DNA from: DASZTU01 sp035547675
GTDB lineage: Bacteria; Pseudomonadota; Alphaproteobacteria; Rhizobiales; Devosiaceae
Reading direction: 5' to 3'
Assembly: GCA_035547675.1 (NCBI GenBank)
Contig: DASZUI010000056.1
Location: forward strand, 3,094 to 67,093
Length of the DNA: 64,000 bases
Positions within the stretch are counted from its first letter, which is position 1. The number at the start of each line of letters is the position of its first letter. Below the pieces are notes generated by a model. It did not search any database. It saw only the letters and a list, made by a program, of their open reading frames with translations, and was not told the DNA's origin. Positions 35,257 to 43,613 of this stretch are shown in pieces. A program made the position numbers and the translations under genes.

Positions 35257-36023
35257 AGCGGCCGTCCTTTGTCGTCGACCGGCGCGCCGGCCTCGCGGAT
35301 TTCGATGCGCGCCGAACTCTCGAACGACCCGTGCTCGGTCCGTCCGGTATCGCGGTTGACTTCAGTTTCGCCCGCACGCCGGAACAGGTGCGCCTCGGTA
35401 TAGATCAGCTCGCCCTCTGTGGTCTTGGAGCAGGTCTGGTTGATGTAATTGCCCGAAATCGGCTCCTCGCCCTGCGCGGGTGGATGGTTGGTGCAGTTCC
35501 AGCCATCCATGCCGTACATGTTCCGCACCGCATCGGCCATCAAATAGCTCATGCTGCGATCGCGCAGGTCGACGCGCGTGTCGGTCACGGCGCGCAGGCC
35601 GCGCAATATGCCCTTGTCGTCGAAGAGGGCCGAAACGATCGCCGGATAGGCCGAGACCTTGGTGCCGCCATTGGTTTCGGCATCGCTGGTGTCGCCGCGC
35701 GCCAGCAGCCGGTATTCGAGCTCGTCGTCATAGCGGAATTCGACTTCGTGCAGCCCGCTCTTTTCGGCGGGGCATTTGGCGTAGTCGGTGAAGCCGCCGA
35801 TCGGCAGCGAAGGCGGGCCGCCCATCGTGCCGCAGGCATAGTCGATGAACGCTTCCTCGGGCAGGTCTTTCGCCGGCGTGCCGAGCTTGAGGTCGAGCAG
35901 ATTGGTGCGATGCTGGCTGGTCTGCCCCGCATCGGCCTGCGCCAGCGCCGGTCCGGCCGACAGTCCTGCCGAAAGGGCGATCAGGGCGGCGAGGGCCGCG
36001 GCAGTCGTTGAGAAACCAATCAT
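35253..36023 (-). CDS. Conserved secreted protein of unrecognised family (copy 2)
   Basis: A protein of about 256 residues with a signal peptide (ending ALA, about residue 29). It shares with the 17907 protein the order LDLKLGTP, ACGTMGGPPSLPI, YAKCPAEKSGLHEVEFRYDDE, FDDKGILRGLRAVTDT and FESSARIEI, so both are one family; no named domain is recognised. Cysteines near 75, 93, 185 and 210 are probably paired. ATG at 36023 is the likeliest start although its ribosome site is close. It lies directly behind the quinoprotein gene and is coupled to the pentapeptide gene. Confidence 0.72.
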   Translation of the reverse strand: MIGFSTTAAALAALIALSAGLSAGPALAQADAGQTSQHRTNLLDLKLGTPAKDLPEEAFIDYACGTMGGPPSLPIGGFTDYAKCPAEKSGLHEVEFRYDDELEYRLLARGDTSDAETNGGTKVSAYPAIVSALFDDKGILRGLRAVTDTRVDLRDRSMSYLMADAVRNMYGMDGWNCTNHPPAQGEEPISGNYINQTCSKTTEGELIYTEAHLFRRAGETEVNRDTGRTEHGSFESSARIEIREAGAPVDDKGRPL

Positions 36024-36067
36024 CTTCCAACCACTCGCCCACCCGGAGTGCTGCGCCGGTCGGGCCG

Positions 36068-36127
36068 CCGGCATCGTCGCTGCCGAGATGCCGGAAAGCA
36101 AGGACGCGGCCGTCGCCAGCCGCGTCC
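36068..36127 (-). promoter_or_regulatory. Two hairpins after quinoprotein gene 3
   Basis: CCGGCATC/GATGCCGG (36068-36075 with 36087-36094) and GGACGCGGC/GCCGCGTCC (36102-36110 with 36119-36127, 9-bp perfect stem) lie between the dehydrogenase stop and the secreted-protein start. They are placed like the hairpins behind the other two quinoprotein genes but differ in sequence. Confidence 0.6.
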
Positions 36128-36145
36128 CGATTGTTCGCGAGCCGA

Positions 36146-37906
36146 TCAGAGCGCGAAGAAATAGACCGTGGCGCTCGGCTGCATATTGGCCGCCGCGTCG
36201 GGATCATTGCCCTTGGCGGGATAGCCTTCGAGGCCGATCACCGGCGAGGAGCCGACTTCAATGGCGATATACTGCTTGCCATTGACCGAGTAGGAGACCG
36301 GCGGGGCGCTGATCTGGGAACCCAAATTCACGCTCCACAGCGATTCCATCGTGTCGGCATCGAGCGCCTCGAAGGTGCCGTCGACCTGGCTGGAGAACAC
36401 CAGCCCGCCGGCTGTCGCCAGCGCGCCGCCATATTGGGCGAAGGGCGTCGCATGCTTCTTGACTACCTTGCCGGTCTCCGGGTCGAGCTGCACGACGCTG
36501 CCGGTCACCACATTGCCCACCGTGGCGGTATTGGTATCCGGGAAGGTGGCGCAGCTTTCCATCGCCGTCGCATAGAGCTTCTTGGTGATGGGTGAGTAGG
36601 AGACGGGGAAGTAGTTCACGCCGCCCTGCAGCGACGGGCAGGTCTCGGTGACCTTGCCATTGTCGCCGCCCGGCCGGGCGCTCTGCACATAGGTCTGGAC
36701 CGACTTGCTCGGATCGTATTCGACCGGCTTGCCGGTCTTGGGGTCGAGGCCCTTCGTCCAGGTCAGCTTGTCGACGAACTGCCCGCCATTGACGAACGAG
36801 CCGTTCGAGGCGTCGAGGCCGTAATACATGCCGTTGCGGCCGAAATGGGTGAGCAGCTTGCGCGTCTCGCCATTGACCGTGGTGTCGACCAGCACATGGG
36901 CCCCGATCTCGTCATAGTCCCATGACTCGTTCGGCGTGTACTGGAAGTACCATTTCATCTTGCCGCTATCGGCATCGAGCGCCAGCACGCTGTTGGCGTA
37001 GAGATTGTCGCCCGGACGCGCGCCGGGATCGAAGTCCGGGAACGGGTTACCCGTGCCCCAATAGGTGAGATTGGTGCTCGGGTCGTAGGCGCCGGTGTTC
37101 CACGGCGCGGCGCCGCCGTTCTTCCAGTCGTTCTTGCTGTCCTTCCAGCTGTCGCCGCCCGGCTCATTGGGCGCCGGCACCGTGAAGAACTGCCACTTCT
37201 TGTCGCCGGTCACCGCGTCGCGCGCTTCGACCCAGTGGCGGCCGCCGGCATCGCCATTGGCCGTGCCGATCAGGATATTCCCCTTGACGGCGAGCGGGGC
37301 CATGGTGAAGCCGAGCTTGGGGTCGTCCTGGACGTTCTGCTCCCAGACTTCCTCGCCGGTATCGGCGTCGGTCGCGATCAGGCGGCCGTCGAAGGCGAGC
37401 GAATAGACATTGTTGCCGAGTAGCGCGACGCCCTTGTTGTTCGGCGGCTCGACGATCGAGGCATTGGGCGCGCTCTGCGGGTCCATGATCCACTCGATCA
37501 CGGCGCGCTTGCCGCTGGTGAGATCCAGCTTGTAAACGCGGCTCCAGCCATCGGTCACATACATGTGGCCGTCCTTGACGATCGGCGTGCCCTCGAGGCC
37601 GGCGAACTTGTAGCTGCCCGCCGTGCCCGCGGGGGGTTCAAGGGCAATCGTATAGGCCATGTGCAGGCCCTTGATATTGTCCTTGTTGATCTGGTCGAGC
37701 GGCGAGAAGCGCTGGTTGTCGTATGTACGGTTGTACATGAGCCAGTTCGCCTTGTCCGAGTTGGCATTCACCAGCTGGTCCGCGGTGACTGCTTCGGTGC
37801 CGGGCTTGGCGGCGTCCTGCGCCATGGCCGGCAGGGCACAGGTCGACAGCAGCGCCGCTGCCAGGACGCTGACCGCCCAGCCCGGTCGAGATGATGGAAG
37901 CCTCAA
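36146..37906 (-). CDS. PQQ-dependent alcohol dehydrogenase, lanthanide-type signature (third, divergent)
   Basis: A 586-residue periplasmic quinoprotein; signal peptide ends AMA (residue 29). Catalytic Asp330 in WDYDE is followed by Asp332, the lanthanide-signature position; Asp219 and Asn287 (GTGNP) are the other metal-site candidates. The vicinal Cys-Cys is absent (a Val-Glu-Pro-Pro stretch precedes NNKG). The TTG start at 37906 has GGGAGGA just upstream. It heads the operon quinoprotein, secreted protein, pentapeptide protein, cytochrome. More distant from paralogues 1 and 2 than they are from each other. Confidence 0.9.
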   Translation of the reverse strand: MRLPSSRPGWAVSVLAAALLSTCALPAMAQDAAKPGTEAVTADQLVNANSDKANWLMYNRTYDNQRFSPLDQINKDNIKGLHMAYTIALEPPAGTAGSYKFAGLEGTPIVKDGHMYVTDGWSRVYKLDLTSGKRAVIEWIMDPQSAPNASIVEPPNNKGVALLGNNVYSLAFDGRLIATDADTGEEVWEQNVQDDPKLGFTMAPLAVKGNILIGTANGDAGGRHWVEARDAVTGDKKWQFFTVPAPNEPGGDSWKDSKNDWKNGGAAPWNTGAYDPSTNLTYWGTGNPFPDFDPGARPGDNLYANSVLALDADSGKMKWYFQYTPNESWDYDEIGAHVLVDTTVNGETRKLLTHFGRNGMYYGLDASNGSFVNGGQFVDKLTWTKGLDPKTGKPVEYDPSKSVQTYVQSARPGGDNGKVTETCPSLQGGVNYFPVSYSPITKKLYATAMESCATFPDTNTATVGNVVTGSVVQLDPETGKVVKKHATPFAQYGGALATAGGLVFSSQVDGTFEALDADTMESLWSVNLGSQISAPPVSYSVNGKQYIAIEVGSSPVIGLEGYPAKGNDPDAAANMQPSATVYFFAL

Positions 37907-38018
37907 GTGCTCCTCCCATTTGAGACGTAACGACGCCGTGATTTGAGCCGGGCGCGGTCAAGATACAAGCTGATAGGCCAGCCCCTGCCATCGGGTCCGG
38001 CGATGTTGAGTATAGGCC

Positions 38019-38030
38019 GGACAAATGTCC
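38019..38030. promoter_or_regulatory. Candidate operator upstream of quinoprotein gene 3
   Basis: GGACA-AA-TGTCC is a short palindrome about 115 bases before the TTG start of the quinoprotein gene, in the 141-base gap to the sugar permease gene. It may be a regulator site; no regulator can be assigned. Confidence 0.25.
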
Positions 38031-38047
38031 AGCCCACGCTTCGTTGC

Positions 38048-39058
38048 TCAGCGCCCCGCCGGCAGCCGCTGCGCCAGTTCGGCCTTGGGTCCTTGCGCCG
38101 ATTCCATGATCCGCCGCCGCTCGCGGAAGCGGCCCCATTGCTGGTCGACGATCACCCCGAGCAGGATCACGCCGCCCATCACCGCGAAATTGAGCGAGGA
38201 GGGGATGCCGAGCAGGTTCACCAGATTCTGCAATTCCTGCAGCAGCACCACGCCGAGCAGCGCGCCGATGATCGAGCCTTCGCCGCCGCGCAGCGAGAAG
38301 CCGCCGAGCACCGCCGCGGCAATGGCGTAGAGCTCATAGAAATTGCCGTGCGAGCCCGGCGAGATCGAGCGCGTATACATGGCGAAATAGATGGCCGAAA
38401 TGACGGTCAGCACCTGGCAGATGACATAGGCGGCGACGATCACGACGCCCGTCTTGATGCCCGAATAGCGCGCCGCGTCCTCGTTCTTGCCGACGGCATA
38501 GAGATAGCGGCCGAACACCGAGCGATGCAGCACCACCCAGCAGATCACGGCGATGATCATCAGGGCGATGAACGAGTTGGGCACGCCCCAGCTGCGGCCC
38601 GCGGTGAGAAATTCGAGGTCGGGAAAGCTCTGGCCGAAGGCGAAGCCGGCCGTCGAGTCCTGCGTATAGAATCGCGCGATGCCGCGATAGAACAGCAGGC
38701 CGCAGAGCGTCACCACGAAGGGCTGCAGCTTGAGCCAGGTGATCAGCAGCCCGTGGAAGAGGCCGATGATCACGCCCAAGACCAGCATCAGCGCAACCGC
38801 CGCCGGCCACGGGACGCCCTGGTTGGCCAGAAAATCGACGAATAGCACGCCGATGAGGGCGATCATCGAGCCGACCGAAAGCTCGATGCCGCCGGTGATG
38901 ACGACGAACGCCTCCCCCAGCGCGGAAATACCGAACATGCCCACGAGATTGGCGGTATTGGCGATGTTGATCGGCAGCAGGAAGCGCGGATTGATCAGCG
39001 CCACGATCGCGCCCACCACCACGATCAGGATGAGAAGGCCGAGATCCTTCTTGTTCAT
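38048..39058 (-). CDS. Sugar ABC permease, ribose/galactose (RbsC) type
   Basis: A 336-residue inner-membrane permease with 8-10 transmembrane helices and the family blocks VITGGIELSVGSMIALIGV and AVLGGFSLRGGEGSIIGALLG. ATG at 39058 overlaps the ATPase stop (ATGA). Third gene of the minus-strand run binding protein, ATPase, permease. Confidence 0.9.
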   Translation of the reverse strand: MNKKDLGLLILIVVVGAIVALINPRFLLPINIANTANLVGMFGISALGEAFVVITGGIELSVGSMIALIGVLFVDFLANQGVPWPAAVALMLVLGVIIGLFHGLLITWLKLQPFVVTLCGLLFYRGIARFYTQDSTAGFAFGQSFPDLEFLTAGRSWGVPNSFIALMIIAVICWVVLHRSVFGRYLYAVGKNEDAARYSGIKTGVVIVAAYVICQVLTVISAIYFAMYTRSISPGSHGNFYELYAIAAAVLGGFSLRGGEGSIIGALLGVVLLQELQNLVNLLGIPSSLNFAVMGGVILLGVIVDQQWGRFRERRRIMESAQGPKAELAQRLPAGR

Positions 39059-40599
39059 GCCGCCACTCCCCCTTCTTGCAACGGCTTGCCCACGGCGAGC
39101 CGCAGCACGTTTTCTTCACTGAACTGGCCGGGGCTCAGCGTCCCCGAAATGCGCCCCTCATGCATCACGGCGATGCGGTCGGAGACGCCGATCACCTCTT
39201 CCATGTCGGATGATATCATCATCACCGCGACGCCGGCATCGGCGAGGCCGCGCATCAGCTTATAGATTTCCGCCTTGGCGCCGATGTCGATGCCGCGCGT
39301 CGGCTCGTCGAAGATCATGACCTTGGGCGACATGGCGAGCCATTTGCCCAGCACCACTTTCTGCTGGTTGCCGCCTGACAGATTGGCGGCCTTCGTGGAA
39401 ACCTGCGGTGCCTTGATGCCCAGATTGCGCCGCTGCGCCTCGGCGATTTCCTCCTCGCGGCCGCTGGAGACCATGAAATTCCGCGCATAGCGCGGCAGGT
39501 CGGGCAGCGAAATGTTCTGGCTGATCGGCAGGTCGAGCAGCAGGCCGGTGCCCTTGCGGTCCTCAGGCACGAGGAACAGGCCCAGCTCGACCGCCTGCGA
39601 GGTGTGGCGCGGCCTGAAGGGGGCGCCGGCAAGTTCGAAGCTGCCGCCATAGATCGGGTCGATTCCGAAAATGGCGCGCGCCAGCTCGGTGCGGCCCGAG
39701 CCGACAAGACCCGCAACGCCCAGGATTTCGCCGCTGCGCAACTCTAGATTGACCCGGTGCGATGGGTAGGTCGACGTCTGCACGTCGATGACCCGAAGCG
39801 CGACGTCCCCGGGCGGGTGGGCCGGCGGCGCGGTCTGCGCCTTGAGGTCGCGCCCGATCATCAGGCGCACCATGCGGTCGTGCTCGATCTCGTCCTTCTC
39901 GAGCGTGCCCACCAGCGCCCCGTCGCGCAGCGCGATCACGCGATCCGCCGCGCGCTCGATCTCATGCAGGCGGTGGGAAATGAAAATCACCGAAATGCCG
40001 TCGGCCTTGAGCCCGGCGATCACTTCGAGCAGTTTCTCCGTCTCGGAGAGCGGCAGGCTCGAGGTCGGCTCGTCGAGGATCATCAGCCGCGCATCCATCG
40101 ACAGCGCCTTGGCGATCTCGACCAATTGCTGCTGCGCCAGCGACAGGCTGGCGACGGGCGTCGCCGGAGAGAAATTCGCGCCGACCCGCCTGAGGAGGGG
40201 GGCAACCATCTCCCGCTGCTTGCGCCAGTCGACCAGGTTCAGCAAGCCGCCTGTGCGCGGCTCGCGGCCGATATAGACATTGGCGGCGACGTCGAGATTA
40301 TCGAAGAGGTTGAGCTCCTGATGCACGAAGGCGATGCCCGCCGTCATGCTTTCCTCGACGGAAAGCGCGGGCCGGGAGACACCGTCGATGGTGATCGTCC
40401 CGGCGTCGGGAGCCACCACCCCGCCGAGGATCTTCATCAAGGTCGATTTCCCGGCCCCGTTCTCCCCGATCAGCCCGATGACCTCGCCCGGCGCCACGCT
40501 CATGGAGAAACCCGAAAGGGCGAGCACGCCCGGATAGGCCTTCCTGATTCCCGAAAGGGTCAGGAAGGGTTCGCGGGAACTCGGCGACGCGTCGGCCAC
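39055..40599 (-). CDS. Sugar ABC ATPase with tandem nucleotide-binding domains (RbsA/MglA type)
   Basis: A 514-residue ATPase with two ABC domains, as usual for ribose/galactose/xylose importers. Domain 1 has GENGAGKST and LMILDEPTSSLP; its signature region reads LSLAQQQ. Domain 2 has a degenerate P-loop (GLVGSGRTE) and LSGGNQQK with VMIFDEPTRGID. GTG start at 40599. A strong hairpin separates it from the binding-protein gene. Confidence 0.92.
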   Translation of the reverse strand: MADASPSSREPFLTLSGIRKAYPGVLALSGFSMSVAPGEVIGLIGENGAGKSTLMKILGGVVAPDAGTITIDGVSRPALSVEESMTAGIAFVHQELNLFDNLDVAANVYIGREPRTGGLLNLVDWRKQREMVAPLLRRVGANFSPATPVASLSLAQQQLVEIAKALSMDARLMILDEPTSSLPLSETEKLLEVIAGLKADGISVIFISHRLHEIERAADRVIALRDGALVGTLEKDEIEHDRMVRLMIGRDLKAQTAPPAHPPGDVALRVIDVQTSTYPSHRVNLELRSGEILGVAGLVGSGRTELARAIFGIDPIYGGSFELAGAPFRPRHTSQAVELGLFLVPEDRKGTGLLLDLPISQNISLPDLPRYARNFMVSSGREEEIAEAQRRNLGIKAPQVSTKAANLSGGNQQKVVLGKWLAMSPKVMIFDEPTRGIDIGAKAEIYKLMRGLADAGVAVMMISSDMEEVIGVSDRIAVMHEGRISGTLSPGQFSEENVLRLAVGKPLQEGGVAA

Positions 40600-40673
40600 G
40601 GCACTGCTCTCTCAGTGGAAAAAGGACCCGCCGGCACCGCCAGTCCCATCGGGCGATGCCGGCAGGTTGATCC

Positions 40674-40699
40674 GCATCCGGCGCCGCGGCGCCGGATGC
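40674..40699 (-). promoter_or_regulatory. Strong intercistronic hairpin after sugar-binding protein gene
   Basis: GCATCCGGCGC-CGCG-GCGCCGGATGC is a perfect 11-bp stem with a 4-base loop just behind the binding-protein stop and before the ATPase gene. It probably stabilises the upstream message or partly terminates transcription so that the binding protein is made in excess. Confidence 0.7.
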
Positions 40700-40707
40700 C
40701 TTCTTAC

Positions 40708-41667
40708 TTACTTGCCCGACATCGCCTTCAGATTGGCGGCGTAGGCGTCGATATCGGCGGCATAGAGAATCTTCGTCGGGATGATGATCTGGCCATCGGC
40801 CGGGATGCCCGACTTGTCGCCCTTGAGATAGGCCGCCATCAGCTTGAAGCCCTGATAGGCCCATTCGAACGGCTGCTGCACGACGGTGCCGGCGATATTG
40901 CCTTCCTTGACGCCGCCCAGCGTGATCGGATCATCGTCGAAGCCGATGACCGTGACCTGGCCGAGCTTGCCGGCATCCTTGAGCGCCTCATAGATGCGCG
41001 GCGTATTGTAGGAATAGAAGCCGACCATGCAGTTGATCGACGGGTCGGCGGCCAGCACGTCGGAGACGTTCGCCTTGGCGCGGGTCTGGTCGATGCCGTC
41101 GCCCTTGGTGTCCACCAGGGTGATCTTGGTGCCGGCAAGGCCTTCGACGAAGCCCTTCTGGCGGCCCTTGAAATTGTCGGCGTCGAGCAGGCCCACAAAG
41201 CCCATGCACTTGGCGCCATTGGGCAGCGCCTTCTTGGCGATCTCGGCGGCCTGCTGGCCGGCCTGCTCGTTGGACGAGCCGATATAGGCGATGCGCTTGC
41301 TCTGCGGCGCGTCCGAGTCCGTGGTGAAGAGCGCGGTCTCGCCCGCAATCTTGTTGAGCACGTCGGTGGCCTTCGGATCGACCGCCGAAACCATGATGGC
41401 CTTGGCGCCGGCGGTGGCCAGATTGTCCATCAGCGACTGCTGGTTGGCGACCGACGACTGATCCGGATATTTGAATTCGAGGGTGTAGTCCGGCAGCTCG
41501 GCCTGCGCCTTTTTCATGCCGGCCTCGGCCGCCTTCCAGAAATCGGAAGCGCCATTGGCAACGAAGGCAAGCGTCGGCTTGTCGTCGGCCATCGCCGGCG
41601 CCAGCGTGGCGGCACCCACCATCAGGCCAGCCGCAACCGCGGCAGCCGCTTTGACTGCATAATGCAT
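40708..41667 (-). CDS. Sugar ABC substrate-binding protein, RbsB type
   Basis: A 319-residue periplasmic binding protein; signal peptide ends AMA (about residue 27). The fold is the ribose/galactose-binding type I (LAFVANGASDFWKAAEAGM at the start, VSAVDPKA and VIGFDDDP later). GGGAGGA precedes the ATG at 41667. The sugar is not identifiable from sequence. First gene of the importer operon and downstream of the GntR gene on the same strand. Confidence 0.9.
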   Translation of the reverse strand: MHYAVKAAAAVAAGLMVGAATLAPAMADDKPTLAFVANGASDFWKAAEAGMKKAQAELPDYTLEFKYPDQSSVANQQSLMDNLATAGAKAIMVSAVDPKATDVLNKIAGETALFTTDSDAPQSKRIAYIGSSNEQAGQQAAEIAKKALPNGAKCMGFVGLLDADNFKGRQKGFVEGLAGTKITLVDTKGDGIDQTRAKANVSDVLAADPSINCMVGFYSYNTPRIYEALKDAGKLGQVTVIGFDDDPITLGGVKEGNIAGTVVQQPFEWAYQGFKLMAAYLKGDKSGIPADGQIIIPTKILYAADIDAYAANLKAMSGK

Positions 41668-41711
41668 TTGTGTCCTCCCAAAACCCGGCCCTCCTCAGAG
41701 CCGGCGAACAA

Positions 41712-41740
41712 AAAGTATTATTATTTGGCGCAGGCGGCAA
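41712..41740 (-). promoter_or_regulatory. Candidate sigma-70 promoter of the sugar importer operon
   Basis: On the minus strand TTGCCG (41740-41735) and TACTTT (41717-41712) are separated by exactly 17 bases and stand about 45 bases before the binding-protein start, in an unusually AT-rich patch. The -10 element is imperfect. Confidence 0.35.
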
Positions 41741-41800
41741 GCAGGTCTGCGCACTTATCGTTACACCTGCGCGAGCCCGCTGACATATGCGAAAAAACCA

Positions 41801-42535
41801 CTACGCGGCCGCGGCATTGGCGATGCCGTCGTTGATGACGAGGCGCATGGCCTCGGCCGCCCGGGCGCCGTCACGCCGGGCGATCGCATCGGCAATGGCG
41901 CGGTGCTTGGCGGCCGACATGCTGGTTCCGGCGGGGATGGCCCCCGGCCAGGAGCGCGAAAGCGCCGCCACCAGCGCCACTTCGATCAGCGTGCTCACCG
42001 CGCTGAGGAACGGATTGCCCGCGGCTTCCGCCACCGCCAGGTGGAAGTCGAGGTCCGCATCGACGAATTCCTGCTTGGCGACGCCCGGCGCCGCCATGCG
42101 CTCGACGCAGGCGTAGAGCATCGCCAATTGCCGCTCGGTGCGGCGATCCGCCGCGAGCGCCGCCGCCTGCGGTTCCAGCGCCAGCCGCATCTCGCCGAGC
42201 GCGCCGAGGAAATCGCGGCTGAAGCCGGCCTCGGCATGCCAGATCAGCACGTCGGGATCGAACAGGTGCCAGTCGCCATGCGGCTGCACCATCGTGCCCA
42301 CCCTGGCGCGCGCCTTGAGCAGCCCCTTGCCGGAAAGCGTGCGCAGCGCCTCGCGCAGCACGGTCCGCGACACGCCGAATTCGGTCATCAGCACGGAATC
42401 GCCCGGCAGGATCATGCGCTCCTCATAGCGGCCCGCGACGATCGCCTGGCCGAGCGCCTGCACCACGCGGGCCGTGTGCGATCGCGCCGGGCTTGAGCGG
42501 CTATAATTGTGAATGGTGCTGAAGGCAGGATTCAT
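41801..42535 (-). CDS. GntR-family regulator, FadR (FCD) subfamily
   Basis: A 244-residue regulator: winged helix (residues about 22-88, LMTEFGVSRTVLREALRTLSGKGLL), then an all-helical FCD effector domain whose metal-binding Asp/His residues are in DADLDFHLAVAEAAGN and SAAKHRAIADAI. This subfamily commonly represses sugar-acid or sugar catabolism genes (DgoR-like). It lies just upstream of the sugar importer operon on the same strand and is its probable regulator. Confidence 0.9.
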   Translation of the reverse strand: MNPAFSTIHNYSRSSPARSHTARVVQALGQAIVAGRYEERMILPGDSVLMTEFGVSRTVLREALRTLSGKGLLKARARVGTMVQPHGDWHLFDPDVLIWHAEAGFSRDFLGALGEMRLALEPQAAALAADRRTERQLAMLYACVERMAAPGVAKQEFVDADLDFHLAVAEAAGNPFLSAVSTLIEVALVAALSRSWPGAIPAGTSMSAAKHRAIADAIARRDGARAAEAMRLVINDGIANAAAA

Positions 42536-42637
42536 CCGGAAATTTTTCCAGGAAAGCTATGCGGCGGCTTCCGTTCGGGAAGGCGACAAAGAGGGCCCAG
42601 GTACACATAGTTTAGGCACCGGGCCGCGTCTTCGCAA

Positions 42638-43612
42638 TCAGCTATGGGGATAGCGCGGAAATCCCGTCACCCGGTCGAGCAGCCAGGTCAGCGGATCGGC
42701 GACCCAGGCGCTGGTCATGTAGTCGTCATGGCTCACGCCGTCGGTGGCGAGGAACACCACGCTGCCGGGGCCCAGCCGGGCCGGCGGCGCCGAGGAATAG
42801 GGAATGCCGCGCGCCGCCAGGCGCCGCATCACCGCCTCGTTGCCGTCCTCGGACGCCTCCGAATAGGCCGAAAAGAAGAACGCCGAGCGGCGGCTCGCGG
42901 CGATCCAGCTGGTGAACTTGTCGGCTTCGTCGACCAGCGCATCCATCAGGATCACGCCCGCCATGCGCCGGCCCACCCCGCCCACCGTGAGCGCATAGGC
43001 CGCCGGGTCGTAGCCGCCCGAATAGGCGACGAGGATGATCGGCAGCCCCGCGAAAGTGCTGCGCACGCTGCGCGCGCCCCACAGCCGCGCCAGAGCCGTC
43101 GCCGCCTCCGACATGAAGCCCGCAAACGCGCCCTTGAGCCAGAAGCGGCCGGCGCTCGAATCGAGCGCGTCGACGGCGAATTGCGGGGCGATCAGCGCGG
43201 CGTTGAGATGCGAGGCGGCGAACTGGTCGAGAATGCGTTGCCGCCCGATGACGTCCCGCTGCAGCGTGGCGTTGTTGCCGTGGAAGAAGACGACGATCGC
43301 CGCCCGGCGCCGCAATTCGAACCCCGCCGGCAGCGCCACCAGCACCCGGCTGTCCGAATAGGTTTCGTCGGCATAGTAGATGCCGCCGCGCGGGCTGGTG
43401 TGGCCCACCCTGCCGTCCGGCCCGGTGGTGTCGAGGAAGTCGCTGCCGTCGCCCGGCTTCGCGCCGTCATAGGGAAAGGGCGCGTTGGCGAAGCGCACCA
43501 GCTCGGCGACCGTTTGCGGCAGCGGGCCGTCCGGCGCTCCGGCGAAACTCGGTTCGGCGGCGAGCGCCGCAGCTGCGAGGCCGATGCCGAAACTGCGCCG
43601 GCTCAGCCTCAT
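42638..43612 (-). CDS. Tat-exported alpha/beta-hydrolase-like protein
   Basis: A protein of about 324 residues starting MRLSRRSFGIG, a twin-arginine signal. The mature part has alpha/beta hydrolase features: oxyanion-type VVFFHGNN and a nucleophile elbow AYSGGYDP, with a late Asp-His pair in DGVSHDDY. ATG at 43612 starts one base after the stop of the large membrane protein gene, so they form an operon. The substrate is unknown; an esterase or poly-ester hydrolase role is possible. Confidence 0.75.
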   Translation of the reverse strand: MRLSRRSFGIGLAAAALAAEPSFAGAPDGPLPQTVAELVRFANAPFPYDGAKPGDGSDFLDTTGPDGRVGHTSPRGGIYYADETYSDSRVLVALPAGFELRRRAAIVVFFHGNNATLQRDVIGRQRILDQFAASHLNAALIAPQFAVDALDSSAGRFWLKGAFAGFMSEAATALARLWGARSVRSTFAGLPIILVAYSGGYDPAAYALTVGGVGRRMAGVILMDALVDEADKFTSWIAASRRSAFFFSAYSEASEDGNEAVMRRLAARGIPYSSAPPARLGPGSVVFLATDGVSHDDYMTSAWVADPLTWLLDRVTGFPRYPHS

Positions 43613-43613
43613 G

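Noticed and set aside
36146..37906. Assignment of the third quinoprotein as methanol dehydrogenase XoxF.
   Set aside because: The Asp signature is shared, but the vicinal disulfide and Glu ligand are missing and no methanol-oxidation accessory genes (xoxJ, pqq, formaldehyde oxidation) are in the window.
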